From Planctomycetia bacterium (GTDB taxonomy: Bacteria; Planctomycetota; UBA8108; UBA1146), in the NCBI GenBank assembly GCA_012269595.1, contig JAAXJX010000052.1:1-64000 (forward strand): a stretch of DNA of 64,000 nucleotides, written 5' to 3'. Position 1 is the stretch's first letter; every line of letters begins with the position of its first letter. Shown piece by piece: positions 1-8,747 of the stretch. The notes beneath the pieces are model-generated. The model had not been told where the DNA came from. It worked only from the letters and a program-made list of their open reading frames with translations, and did no database searches. Made by a program: the position numbers and the translations under genes.

Positions 1-204
1 CCCGAGGGTGCTCTTGCCGCAACCGGACTCACCGACGACTCCCAGTGTTTCACCGGCTTGAACCTTCAGCGAGATCCCGTCGACCGCTTTGACATCGCCG
101 ACGTGGCGCGAAAGGATCCCTCCATGAACCGGAAACCAGACCCGCAGGTCTTCCAGCTCCAGGATCGTTTCGTCTTTGTGGGTGGGCTTTGAATCGTCGC
201 TCAT
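1..204 (-). CDS. oppF: Oligopeptide/dipeptide ABC transporter ATPase, OppF/DppF-type (5'-partial fragment, cut by window edge)
   Basis: Only the first 68 residues are in the window; the gene continues past base 1. This is the second ATP-binding subunit of a peptide importer, acting at the inner face of the cytoplasmic membrane. The fragment reads from ATG at 204 and contains an N-terminal beta strand ([11 protein letters not shown]), the VDGISL segment typical of OppF/DppF, and the Walker A motif GESGCGKST at residues 58-66. The start overlaps the oppD stop by 4 nt (TCAT at 201-204 on the plus strand), which fits translational coupling and the usual D-then-F order. OppF rather than OppD is inferred from position after an OppD and from the longer segment before Walker A. 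Walker B and the C-terminal domain are not visible. Confidence 0.9.
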   Translation of the reverse strand, partial: MSDDSKPTHKDETILELEDLRVWFPVHGGILSRHVGDVKAVDGISLKVQAGETLGVVGESGCGKSTLG

Positions 205-1238
205 GCCGAGCCCCCCTTCGTGGATTCTGCCACATGACAGCGAACCCAATGGCCATCCCCCATTTCCCTCAATTCGGGAACTTCCTGTCGGCAGCGATCC
301 TCCACAAAGGGACAGCGGGTCGAGAATCGGCAACCTGGAGGCCAGTCAAAGATGCTCGGCACGATTCCGGGAATCGTCTCCAGTTCATCCTGCTGCTCAT
401 CCAACTCGGGTCGAGGCAGGCTTCGGAGCAGTCCCTGGGTGTAGGGATGCAGAGGGTTGCGGAACAACTCCCGCACCGGAGCCACTTCCTGAATCTTGCC
501 GCCGTACATGACGACGACGCGATCACAGGTCTCAGCCACCACTGCCAGGTCATGGGTAATCAAAAGGATCGACGCACCCTCCTGCTGTGATTTCATCTCC
601 AGCATCAGATCGAGGATTTGCGCCTGGATCGTCACGTCCAGTGCGGTCGTCGGTTCGTCCGCAATCAACAATGCAGGCTGCAGGGAGAGAGCCATGGCGA
701 TCATCACCCTTTGACGCATTCCGCCGGAGAATTGATGCGGGTAGTTATCGAGTCGAGCCCGGGCATCGGGAATCCCGACCTTTTCCAGCATCTCGACGGC
801 GCGGTTATTCGCTTCTTCTTTACTGGCTCCGATGTGGTGCTGAATCGCCTCGCGCATTTGGAAACCGATAGTGAAGACCGGATTCAATGCGGTCATCGGC
901 TCCTGGAAGATCATGGCGATTTCATTACCGCGGATCTTGCGCATTTCGTCGTAGTCCATCGCCAGAAGGTCACGTCCACGGAAGATCGCCGAGCCCTTGC
1001 GGATTTTTCCGGGAGGATCGGGAATCAATTTGAGAAGGCTCAAGGCGGTAACTGATTTGCCACACCCGGATTCACCCACCAGCCCCAGAACCTCACCCGG
1101 CATGATGTCAAAGCTGACCCCATCAACTGCCTGGGCAGTTTTGCCCTCCACAGTGAAGTCGGTGTGCAGGTCTCTGACACTGACCAGCGGTTCCTGTTGG
1201 GAGTCGGTTTTCTTGTTCTTGTCCGCCATCGCCATCAC
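201..1238 (-). CDS. oppD: Oligopeptide/dipeptide ABC transporter ATPase, OppD/DppD-type
   Basis: ATPase subunit of a peptide importer; it hydrolyses ATP to drive the paired permeases of set A and perhaps other sets nearby. All ABC motifs are visible: Walker A GESGCGKS (residues 55-62), Q-loop FQEP (111-114), signature SGGMRQR (about 171-177), Walker [13 protein letters not shown] (190-201) and switch His in ITHDLAVV. The C-terminal oligopeptide-transporter domain has the Cys-rich motif [15 protein letters not shown] usual in OppD/DppD. Length (345 aa) is normal. The start could be GTG at 1238, ATG at 1235 or ATG at 1229; GTG at 1238 overlaps the upstream permease stop. With the truncated oppF it forms the only ATPase pair in the window, although four permease pairs are present. 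Confidence 0.95.
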   Translation of the reverse strand: MMAMADKNKKTDSQQEPLVSVRDLHTDFTVEGKTAQAVDGVSFDIMPGEVLGLVGESGCGKSVTALSLLKLIPDPPGKIRKGSAIFRGRDLLAMDYDEMRKIRGNEIAMIFQEPMTALNPVFTIGFQMREAIQHHIGASKEEANNRAVEMLEKVGIPDARARLDNYPHQFSGGMRQRVMIAMALSLQPALLIADEPTTALDVTIQAQILDLMLEMKSQQEGASILLITHDLAVVAETCDRVVVMYGGKIQEVAPVRELFRNPLHPYTQGLLRSLPRPELDEQQDELETIPGIVPSIFDWPPGCRFSTRCPFVEDRCRQEVPELREMGDGHWVRCHVAESTKGGSA

Positions 1239-2959
1239 CTCAGCCTCGAGAAGACTTTGGGATCAAAGGCTTCACGAACGGCCTCGCCGATGAGGACGAC
1301 GAGGAACAGGGTTGTCGCCATCGCCAACACCGGCAAGAAAACCAGATGCGGCGAAGTGGTCAGGAACTGGAAGCCCTGATTGAGCAATCTTCCCCAGGAG
1401 GGATCGGTCGGTGGCAATCCAAAACCGAGGAAATCGAGGGAGACCAGTGAGCTGATGTAATTCACAAATGAGAAGGGTGCCCGGGAAATCACCGGAACCA
1501 TCGAGTTGGGCAGAATGTGACGCATCATGACGGTCATGTCGCTGACGCCACTGCCAATGGCTGCCTGCACGTAATCCCGCGCTTTCTCCCGATAGAACTC
1601 ACCCCGAATCTGGTAGGTGATCGCCATCCACGATCTCAGTATCACCAGGAAGATCACCAGAACCCAGAAGCCGGGATCGACGATACTGGCGACGATCATG
1701 ATCAGGAACAGGAACGGAACCGATCCCCAAATCTCAATGAATCGCTGCAGGAGAATGTCGGTCCAGCCACCGTAGTAACCCATGATGGCCCCCGCCAGAA
1801 TCCCGACGATGTAGCCGGCGACGAGTACCATCAGGGAGAAACCGACGCTGACCCTGAATCCGTAAGCCAGCAAAGGCAGCACGTCGATTCCGGCATCACT
1901 CGTTCCGAGAGGCGCTTCCCAGGTTTCAAGGAACCTCGTCGACAGCTTCAGTCCTGCGGTCAGGGTTTCTCCCGGCGTGATCGAAAGGATTTCGACTTCA
2001 CCCGAGAAACCGTCTTCAGAAACTTTTCGTACGATGACAATTCCTGAGACCTCCACCGGTCCGGAATCGGTTGTGGGTTTCAGGGCGTAGAATTTGGTGT
2101 CCGCTGAGAGAGGACTCTGATCACCGGAAACACTGGCCGCGGTAATGCGCATTCCAAGACGACCGCCATATTCCATGTCGACCTGTTCGCCCAACATGGC
2201 ACCCTGACGCGCGGGCGTTAGCCCCGGTATGTACAGCGAAGGATCATGGGGTGCGGTTCCTGGCAGATCGAGGCGGTTCTTGTATGGGCCATGACGATAC
2301 AGGGGCCAGACCACTCCGGCGCCCCCATCCAGAAACACCTTTTCGATGGAAGCCAGCTGCTCGAGGCCGTCACGAAGCTGAACCACTTGTTTCTCGGCAG
2401 CCGCAAGATCCTCGACCAGCCACTCTTCCGGCTCTTCTCCGTCCGCCTCGTACTCTTCAATCTCCATGCGGACATCTTCAATCTCCATTTCCAATTCGGA
2501 GATGTCTGATTTCTGCTTCTCGACGATGGGGCCGAATGCGGCTTCAGGGTTTTCCACCAGACGGGCAAATTCGGTGTAGTCGAGGGGGCCTTGACCCGGG
2601 ATTCCGAAATCTTCGGAACGATCAAAGGTGGTCAACGGACCTTCCATGAAGAAGCACCAGGTATTGGTCAAATCCCTGACCGCTGGATAGGCCACCTGAT
2701 CGCCGTAACGGATCATCACCGGCTTGTCATTGACGAGCACTTCCAGAAAAAGAGATGTGGTAAAGAGACTGGTGATGATGACAAAGGAGTAATAACCGCG
2801 TCGGATCGACTTGAAGCGACGGATTCTTTTCTCAGCGAGCGGACTCGATTTCCAACGGATGCCTGCCAGTCGCAATATCCCTTTGAAAATCCACGGGATT
2901 CCCTTCTGGGTAAACCAGACACCGACAACCAAAACCAGGAGGACCAGCAAGAACTTCAT
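1235..2959 (-). CDS. OppC-type peptide ABC permease with a large periplasmic insertion (set A)
   Basis: Membrane permease subunit paired with the OppB-type gene just upstream. The C-terminal part, from about residue 370, is a standard OppC core with several membrane helices, the EAA coupling loop (YVQAAIGSGVSD followed by HILPN) and the family ending [10 protein letters not shown]. What is unusual is the length: 574 aa against about 300 for the family. A short N-terminal helix and a second helix (about 57-75) are followed by nearly 300 residues predicted outside the membrane. These include a strongly charged probable coiled coil at about 150-205 (heptads such as ELEMEIEDVRMEIEEYEA). The reading frame is open throughout, so this is a real insertion and not a frameshift. 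The stop overlaps the oppD start. The function of the extra domain is unknown. Confidence 0.9.
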   Translation of the reverse strand: MKFLLVLLVLVVGVWFTQKGIPWIFKGILRLAGIRWKSSPLAEKRIRRFKSIRRGYYSFVIITSLFTTSLFLEVLVNDKPVMIRYGDQVAYPAVRDLTNTWCFFMEGPLTTFDRSEDFGIPGQGPLDYTEFARLVENPEAAFGPIVEKQKSDISELEMEIEDVRMEIEEYEADGEEPEEWLVEDLAAAEKQVVQLRDGLEQLASIEKVFLDGGAGVVWPLYRHGPYKNRLDLPGTAPHDPSLYIPGLTPARQGAMLGEQVDMEYGGRLGMRITAASVSGDQSPLSADTKFYALKPTTDSGPVEVSGIVIVRKVSEDGFSGEVEILSITPGETLTAGLKLSTRFLETWEAPLGTSDAGIDVLPLLAYGFRVSVGFSLMVLVAGYIVGILAGAIMGYYGGWTDILLQRFIEIWGSVPFLFLIMIVASIVDPGFWVLVIFLVILRSWMAITYQIRGEFYREKARDYVQAAIGSGVSDMTVMMRHILPNSMVPVISRAPFSFVNYISSLVSLDFLGFGLPPTDPSWGRLLNQGFQFLTTSPHLVFLPVLAMATTLFLVVLIGEAVREAFDPKVFSRLR

Positions 2960-2968
2960 CGCCCCCCC

Positions 2969-4504
2969 CTACTTGAACCGGATCCGTGGATCGATGGCAG
3001 CCCAAATGAAATCACTGAGGATGTTCCCGGTGAGGCGAATCAAGACTCCAAATACCAGTGTTGCCAGAATGATCGGATAATCTCTGCGAATGATGGACTC
3101 ATAGCCCAGCAAGCCCATTCCAGGAATATTGCAGACCTTTTCGATCAGGAAAGAACCGGCAAAGATGATCCCGAGGAAATGACCGATTCCTGCGGTGATG
3201 GGGATCAGTGAATTGCGCAGGGCATGGACGTAAATCACCCGCCCCTCCGGCAGCCCCTTGGCAAAAGCGGTACGCACGTAATCGGCACCGAAATTTTCCA
3301 GAAGCGAATTCTTCATCAGAACGGTCATACTGGCGAAGGAGCCCACCAGATAACCAAACATGGGCACCAGCGTGTGATGCACCTGATCCTTGATGCAGCG
3401 CCAGTATTCACCTTGCTCCCACCAGAGATCCCAACCTTCGGAACGGAACCCACCCAGCGGAACCACGTTCCAGTAGGTTCCACCACCCAAAAGGACCAGC
3501 AACAGAAGGCAGGCCACAAATCCGGGAGTCGCGTAACCGAGGAAGACCAGAACACTGGTGCTCGTATCGAAGAGGCCGCGGTGGTGAACCGCTTTACCGA
3601 TTCCCAGTGGAATACAGATCAGCCAGGTCGCCAGATAACCAATCAACCCAAAGTAGATGGAGATGGGGAACTTCTGGGTAATGACGTCGAGGGCATCTTC
3701 GTTGTACGTGAAGGAGCGACCGAAATCGCCCTGTAGAATTCCGCTGAAGCCCACCTGCACATTGTAGTAGGACCCCCTGCGACTCGCTTCCTTGTTCTGT
3801 TCAGCCAGAATGTTGCCAAGGTTTTTGAAAGCCTGATCTTTATCTGCGGCAAGACTGACCAGTGCAGCCCAGCCCGGATTCTCCGCAAGTTCGGCATCGG
3901 TGACAGGCCTCATGAAACGGGTACCGCTTAGCTGCCAGCCTTTGGATTCCAGGTGCTGCTTCAAAGCCGGTCGTGAAGCCAGGCCTTCTGAAAGCAATTC
4001 ACCAGCCCGCTGGAAAAAGTCTTCTTCACCGGGCAGGGCCTCATTCGCCTCCACCAGTAGAGTGGCACCACGGAATTCCGCAGAGGAATTCAGCAGAGCG
4101 CTATCGTAGGCTTTTTCAGTATCCCGAAAATTAACCCAGGCCACTTCGACCCGATTCCAGAATTCAGGATCGGCTTCACGCTCTTTCAGGGTGACCGGAG
4201 TTCGATCCTTGCGAGGGTAAACACCGAGCCACTGCATATAGGCAATCGGAATCGGCTGGTCGAGATTGTAGTAGGCGCGGAGTTCCTCCCGAGCTTTTTC
4301 ATCGAGACCGACATCGGTTCCACCGAGTCCTCCTCCACCTCCGCCACCCTCCTGGGCAGCTGCGGCGCGCATCTGGTTTTCCAACTGTTCGATGGGACCA
4401 CCCGGGGTCACGCGAAGAACCGCATAGACCATGAACGTGATGACCAGAAAGGTGATCGGCACCAAGAGCAGACGGCGGGCAAAGTAGGTCCACATGCCGC
4501 TCAT
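2969..4504 (-). CDS. OppB-type peptide ABC permease with a periplasmic insertion (set A)
   Basis: Permease subunit that would form the translocation path with the OppC-type partner, whose start lies 9 nt downstream. It starts MSGMWTYFARRL with a first membrane helix at about residues 10-30 and the family motif RVTPGGP. It ends with the usual OppB helices, the EAA loop (DYVRTAFAKGLPEG) and the ending AAIDPRIRFK. The protein has 511 aa against about 310 for OppB. The extra material lies between the first helix and the segment GDFGRSF, and includes a Gly-rich stretch near residue 52 and about 165 residues of charged, probably helical sequence. The insertion sits on the same periplasmic side as that of the partner permease, so the two may contact each other or the binding protein. 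ATG at 4504 is taken as the start; ATG at 4495 is possible. Confidence 0.9.
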   Translation of the reverse strand: MSGMWTYFARRLLLVPITFLVITFMVYAVLRVTPGGPIEQLENQMRAAAAQEGGGGGGGLGGTDVGLDEKAREELRAYYNLDQPIPIAYMQWLGVYPRKDRTPVTLKEREADPEFWNRVEVAWVNFRDTEKAYDSALLNSSAEFRGATLLVEANEALPGEEDFFQRAGELLSEGLASRPALKQHLESKGWQLSGTRFMRPVTDAELAENPGWAALVSLAADKDQAFKNLGNILAEQNKEASRRGSYYNVQVGFSGILQGDFGRSFTYNEDALDVITQKFPISIYFGLIGYLATWLICIPLGIGKAVHHRGLFDTSTSVLVFLGYATPGFVACLLLLVLLGGGTYWNVVPLGGFRSEGWDLWWEQGEYWRCIKDQVHHTLVPMFGYLVGSFASMTVLMKNSLLENFGADYVRTAFAKGLPEGRVIYVHALRNSLIPITAGIGHFLGIIFAGSFLIEKVCNIPGMGLLGYESIIRRDYPIILATLVFGVLIRLTGNILSDFIWAAIDPRIRFK

Positions 4505-4565
4505 GAAAGACCACCTTCACGGCGACCGTCAGAGCCGGCAGGGGAAGCTGTCGGGGATTCCACGA

Positions 4566-6431
4566 TTACTCTGACGCCTTTTCAGGGGACTCCATGCGCT
4601 CCTTGACCCCCCAGGGATCAATCACGTCAGGAATCAGCGGAAGGGAACTATTCTTCTCCCTGGCCTCGGTCAACTTCTCCTGTATCTCAGGAGTGGTCCA
4701 CCACATGCTCCAGATATTGTTCGAGTCGCCGGTTCGACTGAGCACCTTTTCAGGAACACCGAATCGGTTCCACGACAGGATTCTCTCAAAGGGTGCGTAC
4801 CAGCTGAGAGCCACCGGGTGCTCCTTGAAGATCAAACCGTCGATCTCCTGCATGATCCGAGTCTGCTCTTCGATATCGAAGCTTTTGTCGTACTGCTCCA
4901 TCAGGCGGTCGACCTCTTCGCTGGCAAAGCCGGAAATGTTGTTGTTGTAGGGCTCGTTGGCCAGATCACTCTTCCAGGAAGTCAGAGGATTGGGGAAAAG
5001 AATCCCTCTCCACGCCTGCGAGTGAAGAACAAACTGTCGCTCGCTGATTTTTTTCATCAGGGCGTTGTAGTCCATCAGCTCCAGCTTCATTTCAATGCCG
5101 AGCTTGCGCAGCCCTTCGGCCACGACCTGATGGATCCTCGTTGACGATGCAAATCCGTATTCGAGAGTGAATGAAAGGGCTTTGCCCGTTTCCTCATGAA
5201 CCCTGATTCCATTGGCATCTCGCTGTGTATACCCCGCTCGGTCGAGGAAACGCTCCGCTCGACGGGGGTTGTAACGCACCTTGCGATTCTTGGGGTTTCC
5301 CCAGCGGCTTCCAGGGTAGTAACTGTCTAGATATTCGTACTGGTTGAAGAACAGTTTCTCAAACAGGGTTTCGCGATCGTAGCCGTAGCAGAAGGCCATG
5401 CGGACGTTTTTGTCGTCAAAGGGCCACTCCCGCATATTGAGCATGTAACCCGAGAAGGACTGGGGCTGCTCGTTGTAGACCTTGCGCTTCTGGATCCAAC
5501 CTTTCTGGATCGCTTCAAATCCGGTTTCTTCAGCCCACCGCTGCGCTCTCAGAACGACGTAGTAATCCAGTTCACCCGCCTTGAACTTCTCAAAGGCGAG
5601 TTCCCGGTCCCGGACGACGATCAACTGGATTTTGTCGAAGTTGTACATGCCGGTGGAAGTCCGAGTTTCACGCCCCCACCAGTCATCCCGGCGGTAGAGG
5701 GTCACGGAAATTTCCTGCTGAATGCTGTCCTCACGCAGTTCGTAAGGCCCCGATCCCGGAATCATCTTCCAGTTGAACTCATCGAGATAGACGTCACCGG
5801 GGATTCGGATTTGCTTTGCAGGATAAATCGCCAGACTTGCGGAGAAGTAGAGGAAGGTTCTCCAGGCTTTCTTTTTGGTTTTCACAGAGACCACGCGATC
5901 GTCGTGTGCGACCGGCTTTTCGTAGTACTCGGTGTAGAGATTGGCGCTCATCGGATCCTTGATGTCTGGATCGACGATGTGCTCGTAAGAAGCGACGACG
6001 TCATCTGCGGTGACGGGAGTCCCGTCCGAATAACGGGCGCGCTCGTCGATGCGGTACCAGAAGACCTGGTGATCTTCTTTTTCCTCAATGATCCAGTGCG
6101 AGGCCAATCGCGGCAGCCACTCCAGAGTTTCCGGGTGAATCGAAAGCAGGAATTCATGGGTCAGTGAGTAGATATCGGTGATGGTCGTCAAATTTGAGTT
6201 AGGACCATCGCGACGCAACGTCGGCAGGAAGTTGGGGATATTGGTTCGCAACTCCCCACCATGGACGGCATCGGGACTTCCGATGGGCTCGAAATTGTCG
6301 TTGGTGGTCCAGGTGCGACCGTCGATCTCTACCGTGCTGTAATCTGCCAGCGCCAGCGGGGATGCGAAGCCAATGAACAGGATCAGAACCGACAGGGCCA
6401 GACAGGCTTTGGACAGACCGGAATTCCACAT
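4566..6431 (-). CDS. Peptide ABC transporter substrate-binding protein, family 5 (set A)
   Basis: Periplasmic substrate-binding protein of the SBP_bac_5 (OppA/DppA) family that delivers peptides to the set A permeases immediately downstream. I place the start at ATG 6431. This gives MWNSGLSKACLALSVLILF, a classic signal peptide ending near FASPLALAD, and is preceded by a strong ribosome site (GGAGG, 6 nt spacing). The longer frame to TTG 6479 would start inside a perfect hairpin and is rejected. Family landmarks include the N-terminal VHGGELRTNIPNF, the WYRIDERARYSDGTPVTADD segment, which resembles the WTFKLR..VKWHDGTPVTAEDV region of relatives, and FDKIQLIVVRDRELAFEKFKAGELDYY. The length of about 621 aa is slightly above DppA/OppA (about 540) and near YejA-like proteins. 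There is no lipobox, so it is probably a free or otherwise anchored periplasmic protein. Confidence 0.92.
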   Translation of the reverse strand: MWNSGLSKACLALSVLILFIGFASPLALADYSTVEIDGRTWTTNDNFEPIGSPDAVHGGELRTNIPNFLPTLRRDGPNSNLTTITDIYSLTHEFLLSIHPETLEWLPRLASHWIIEEKEDHQVFWYRIDERARYSDGTPVTADDVVASYEHIVDPDIKDPMSANLYTEYYEKPVAHDDRVVSVKTKKKAWRTFLYFSASLAIYPAKQIRIPGDVYLDEFNWKMIPGSGPYELREDSIQQEISVTLYRRDDWWGRETRTSTGMYNFDKIQLIVVRDRELAFEKFKAGELDYYVVLRAQRWAEETGFEAIQKGWIQKRKVYNEQPQSFSGYMLNMREWPFDDKNVRMAFCYGYDRETLFEKLFFNQYEYLDSYYPGSRWGNPKNRKVRYNPRRAERFLDRAGYTQRDANGIRVHEETGKALSFTLEYGFASSTRIHQVVAEGLRKLGIEMKLELMDYNALMKKISERQFVLHSQAWRGILFPNPLTSWKSDLANEPYNNNISGFASEEVDRLMEQYDKSFDIEEQTRIMQEIDGLIFKEHPVALSWYAPFERILSWNRFGVPEKVLSRTGDSNNIWSMWWTTPEIQEKLTEAREKNSSLPLIPDVIDPWGVKERMESPEKASE

Positions 6432-6464
6432 GGCGAACCTCCGAACGATTTCGGGTGCGGGCTT

Positions 6465-6489
6465 CTCAGGCGGGTTCAACCCGCCTGAG
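6465..6489. other. Perfect intercistronic hairpin between the small basic protein gene and the set A binding protein gene
   Basis: An 11-bp perfect inverted repeat, CTCAGGCGGGT (6465-6475) and ACCCGCCTGAG (6479-6489), separated by a 3-nt loop. It lies 34 nt upstream of the chosen start of the set A binding protein and just past the 3' end of the small basic protein gene on the minus strand. No T-run follows on either strand, so a classical intrinsic terminator is not supported. It could be an mRNA stabiliser or processing element, or a weak terminator. Confidence 0.75.
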
Positions 6490-6542
6490 GCAAAGTCAGC
6501 GAAGAGATTTGTAAGGGGTGAAAAGGCGAGACAGGGCCTGGA

Positions 6543-6755
6543 TCAGGCTTCTTCCTTCTCTTTGTCCTTTTCCTTCTTCTTCTTGGCACGCTTCTTCACT
6601 TTGAGAACGCGGGTCTTCGGCAGACCGATGGGACTATGCTCCTCCTCATTGAATCGACCTTCCGATTCCATCTGGAGGATGCGCTCGTAACGGGTCAAAA
6701 CGTTTCGGGTTCCCCCGATACCGCTGCCGGTTTTCAAGGACTTGTGAATCGACAT
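6543..6755 (-). CDS. Small basic protein of the Chlamydiae/Verrucomicrobia type (TIGR04137-like)
   Basis: A 70-residue protein beginning MSIHKSLKTGSGIGG and continuing with RNVLTRYERILQMESEGRF, GLPKTRVLKVK and a Lys-rich tail (KKRAKKKKEKDKEKEEA). From memory this matches the 'small basic protein' family TIGR04137 of Chlamydiae, Verrucomicrobia and Planctomycetes: MSIHKSL start, RNVLTR.ERI core, GLPK.R..K. Its function is not established; association with ribosomes or rRNA has been suggested for the family. The start is the ATG at 6755, chosen because the MSIHKSL motif begins there, with a purine-rich weak ribosome site (GAGAGAAGA) upstream. The gene lies ahead of set A on the same strand, separated by a perfect hairpin. 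The location is probably incidental to transport. Confidence 0.85.
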   Translation of the reverse strand: MSIHKSLKTGSGIGGTRNVLTRYERILQMESEGRFNEEEHSPIGLPKTRVLKVKKRAKKKKEKDKEKEEA

Positions 6756-7019
6756 GTCTGTCTTCTCTCTCTGCAACTCTGGAATTGGACGGCTGGTGTT
6801 CGCGACAGGTTCCGGAGAACACTCCCGGATGAGGGAAAGAAGCGCTGAGACGCTCCCCCTTACCAATACACCAGCCCGGAAAATCCCCTGATTCCACCAG
6901 AGGGATCTCCTGATCAATGAAACAGGATACCGATCGCCCTCTCCTGCGGCAAGCAAAGACGGGGCTTGGTCTTGCCGAATCGGGAACGGGAGATCATGAT
7001 TTCACCGGGAAGGGGTCTG
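6756..7019. promoter_or_regulatory. Divergent intergenic region between the small basic protein gene and set B
   Basis: A 264-nt gap between genes transcribed away from each other, so it should hold promoters for both; I see no convincing -35/-10 pair. The clearest structure is a 7-bp inverted repeat, CGGCAAG (6947-6953) and CTTGCCG (6971-6977), with a 17-nt loop, ending 42 nt before the set B binding protein start. It could be a leader hairpin or an operator half-site pair. Confidence 0.35.
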
Positions 7020-8747
7020 ATGCCAACAAACCCGGTCAAAAATATCGGACAATCCCTCCTGTCAGGGTCAGGATGGCTCCTCGGCGGAATCGTGATCCTG
7101 GGCCTTTTCATGGCGTCATTCCCCGATTTGCCGGATCGGGCAGATCTCGTCATCGGCAATGGAACCGACCCCGGATCCCTGCACCCTCACCGGGCAAGTG
7201 GCATCCCGGAAGGTCGGATCATTCGGGCTCTCCACGAGGGGTTACTGCTCCTTGACCCTCAAACTCTGGACCCGTGGCCCGCCTGCGCCCACTCCTGGCA
7301 AGTTTCCAGAGATGGCAAAACCTGGACCTTCAAGATTCAAAAGGGACTCCTGTGGTCCAACGGTGACCCCCTCGACGCGACAGATTTCCGTCGCTCATGG
7401 CTCGACCTCATCGACCCGCTCAGGGGAGCTCCCTACGGCGACCTTCTGGATGCCGTGACCGGCGCCCGGGAATGGCGCAATGGTGACGGCTCCAGAGAAA
7501 AGGTGGGAATCCGAACCCCTGACCGCTGGACCCTGGTCGTCGATCTCAGTCGGCCAATGCCATGGCTCCCTTTTCTCTGCACCCAGACTCCCCTGCAGCC
7601 GGTGCACCCACTGGGAAGAGACGGAAATGCACTGGGCGTCCCCACCAATGGCCCATGGATGCTGGATCGCTGGGATCTGCGAGATCGCATCCGACTGGTC
7701 AAGTCGCCGACGTATCAGGGTCCTTCCAGAGTCCACATGGATACCATCGACTTTCTCGCCATCGAATCAGGAAACACACTCGTCAATCTTTTCGCCCACG
7801 GATCCATCGATTGGGCGGTGGGTGTTCCGCCCCTGTTGATGCCCTTTCTGGAGAAGGATCCGTTCTGGAAAGAAGCACTGAGGACTGACCCCTATCTGGG
7901 GATCTCTTTCTACCGACTCAACTTCCAGAAACCCCCACTCGATGACCCAACCATACGCAAGGCATTGTCCCTGACACTGGATCGACAGGCATTGTGCAAG
8001 GAAGTGCTCGGTGGAAATCTCCAGCCGGCTTGGAGCTTTGTCCCTTGGCCAGAACCGGCACTTGCTGCTCATGCGGAGGCAGGCAACCCTGCACCTAAAT
8101 CTGCATTCCCTGTTTATTCAGGGATGGCTGCGACAATCAACAGCCCTGTTCCGACCGCCGACCTCACCGTGAACCAGTGGGCAATGCTGGGTTACGATCC
8201 GGATCAGGCCCGTAAACTTTTGCAAGAGGCGGGCTGGAAAGTGCCGGGGGCAAAGACCGGAAGACCGATCCCCGACTTTGAAATCCTTCACTCCAGTGGT
8301 TCGACCCATGCACTCGTTGCGGAATGGTTGCAGTCTTCATGGTCCAGGGAGTTGGGGATCGAAACCCGGATCCGTTCCATGGAGTGGCGTTCATTTCTGC
8401 AAGTTCAACGTTCCCTGGACTACGACGTCAGCCGCAGCAGCTGGATTGCAGATTTCCCTGACCCCGCCACCTTTCTGGAACTCTTTACATCTACCGCCAC
8501 CAATAATCGAACCGGCTGGAGTGACGAGGAATATGACCAGATGGTGGAGAAGGCCCGCAACGCATCAAATACAGGCGTGCGGACGTGGTACTGGCGTGAG
8601 GCTGAAAGAATTCTCCTCGACCGTGGTCCGGTGCTGCCCCTGTGGTCGACCACATCCAGCAATCTGGTCGCTCCAGAGCTGCAGGGTTTTTACGCAAATC
8701 CCCTCGACCAACATGATCTCCGTGCCCTGAAGTGGGACACGCCATGA
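7020..8747 (+). CDS. Peptide ABC transporter substrate-binding protein, family 5 (set B)
   Basis: Exported substrate-binding protein of the SBP_bac_5 family, first gene of set B. After the start, MPTNPVKNIGQSLL, comes a hydrophobic stretch (GGIVILGLFMASFP) that serves as signal peptide or anchor. The mature domain shows family landmarks such as LVIGNGTDPGSLHPH, DGKTWTFKIQKGLLWSNGDPL and the C-terminal GWSDEEYDQMVEKA. ATG 7020 is chosen because it has a good ribosome site (GGAAGGGG); ATG 6996 (ribosome site GGGAG, 3 nt spacing) is the alternative. There is no lipobox Cys. The stop overlaps the next gene start (ATGA, 8744-8747), so binding protein and permeases are translationally coupled. Substrate is presumed to be peptides; specificity cannot be read from the sequence. 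Confidence 0.92.
   Translation: MPTNPVKNIGQSLLSGSGWLLGGIVILGLFMASFPDLPDRADLVIGNGTDPGSLHPHRASGIPEGRIIRALHEGLLLLDPQTLDPWPACAHSWQVSRDGKTWTFKIQKGLLWSNGDPLDATDFRRSWLDLIDPLRGAPYGDLLDAVTGAREWRNGDGSREKVGIRTPDRWTLVVDLSRPMPWLPFLCTQTPLQPVHPLGRDGNALGVPTNGPWMLDRWDLRDRIRLVKSPTYQGPSRVHMDTIDFLAIESGNTLVNLFAHGSIDWAVGVPPLLMPFLEKDPFWKEALRTDPYLGISFYRLNFQKPPLDDPTIRKALSLTLDRQALCKEVLGGNLQPAWSFVPWPEPALAAHAEAGNPAPKSAFPVYSGMAATINSPVPTADLTVNQWAMLGYDPDQARKLLQEAGWKVPGAKTGRPIPDFEILHSSGSTHALVAEWLQSSWSRELGIETRIRSMEWRSFLQVQRSLDYDVSRSSWIADFPDPATFLELFTSTATNNRTGWSDEEYDQMVEKARNASNTGVRTWYWREAERILLDRGPVLPLWSTTSSNLVAPELQGFYANPLDQHDLRALKWDTP

Noticed and set aside
6432-6479. Upstream TTG start for the set A binding protein
   Set aside because: It begins inside the perfect hairpin and pushes the signal peptide 16 residues in; ATG 6431 has a strong ribosome site.
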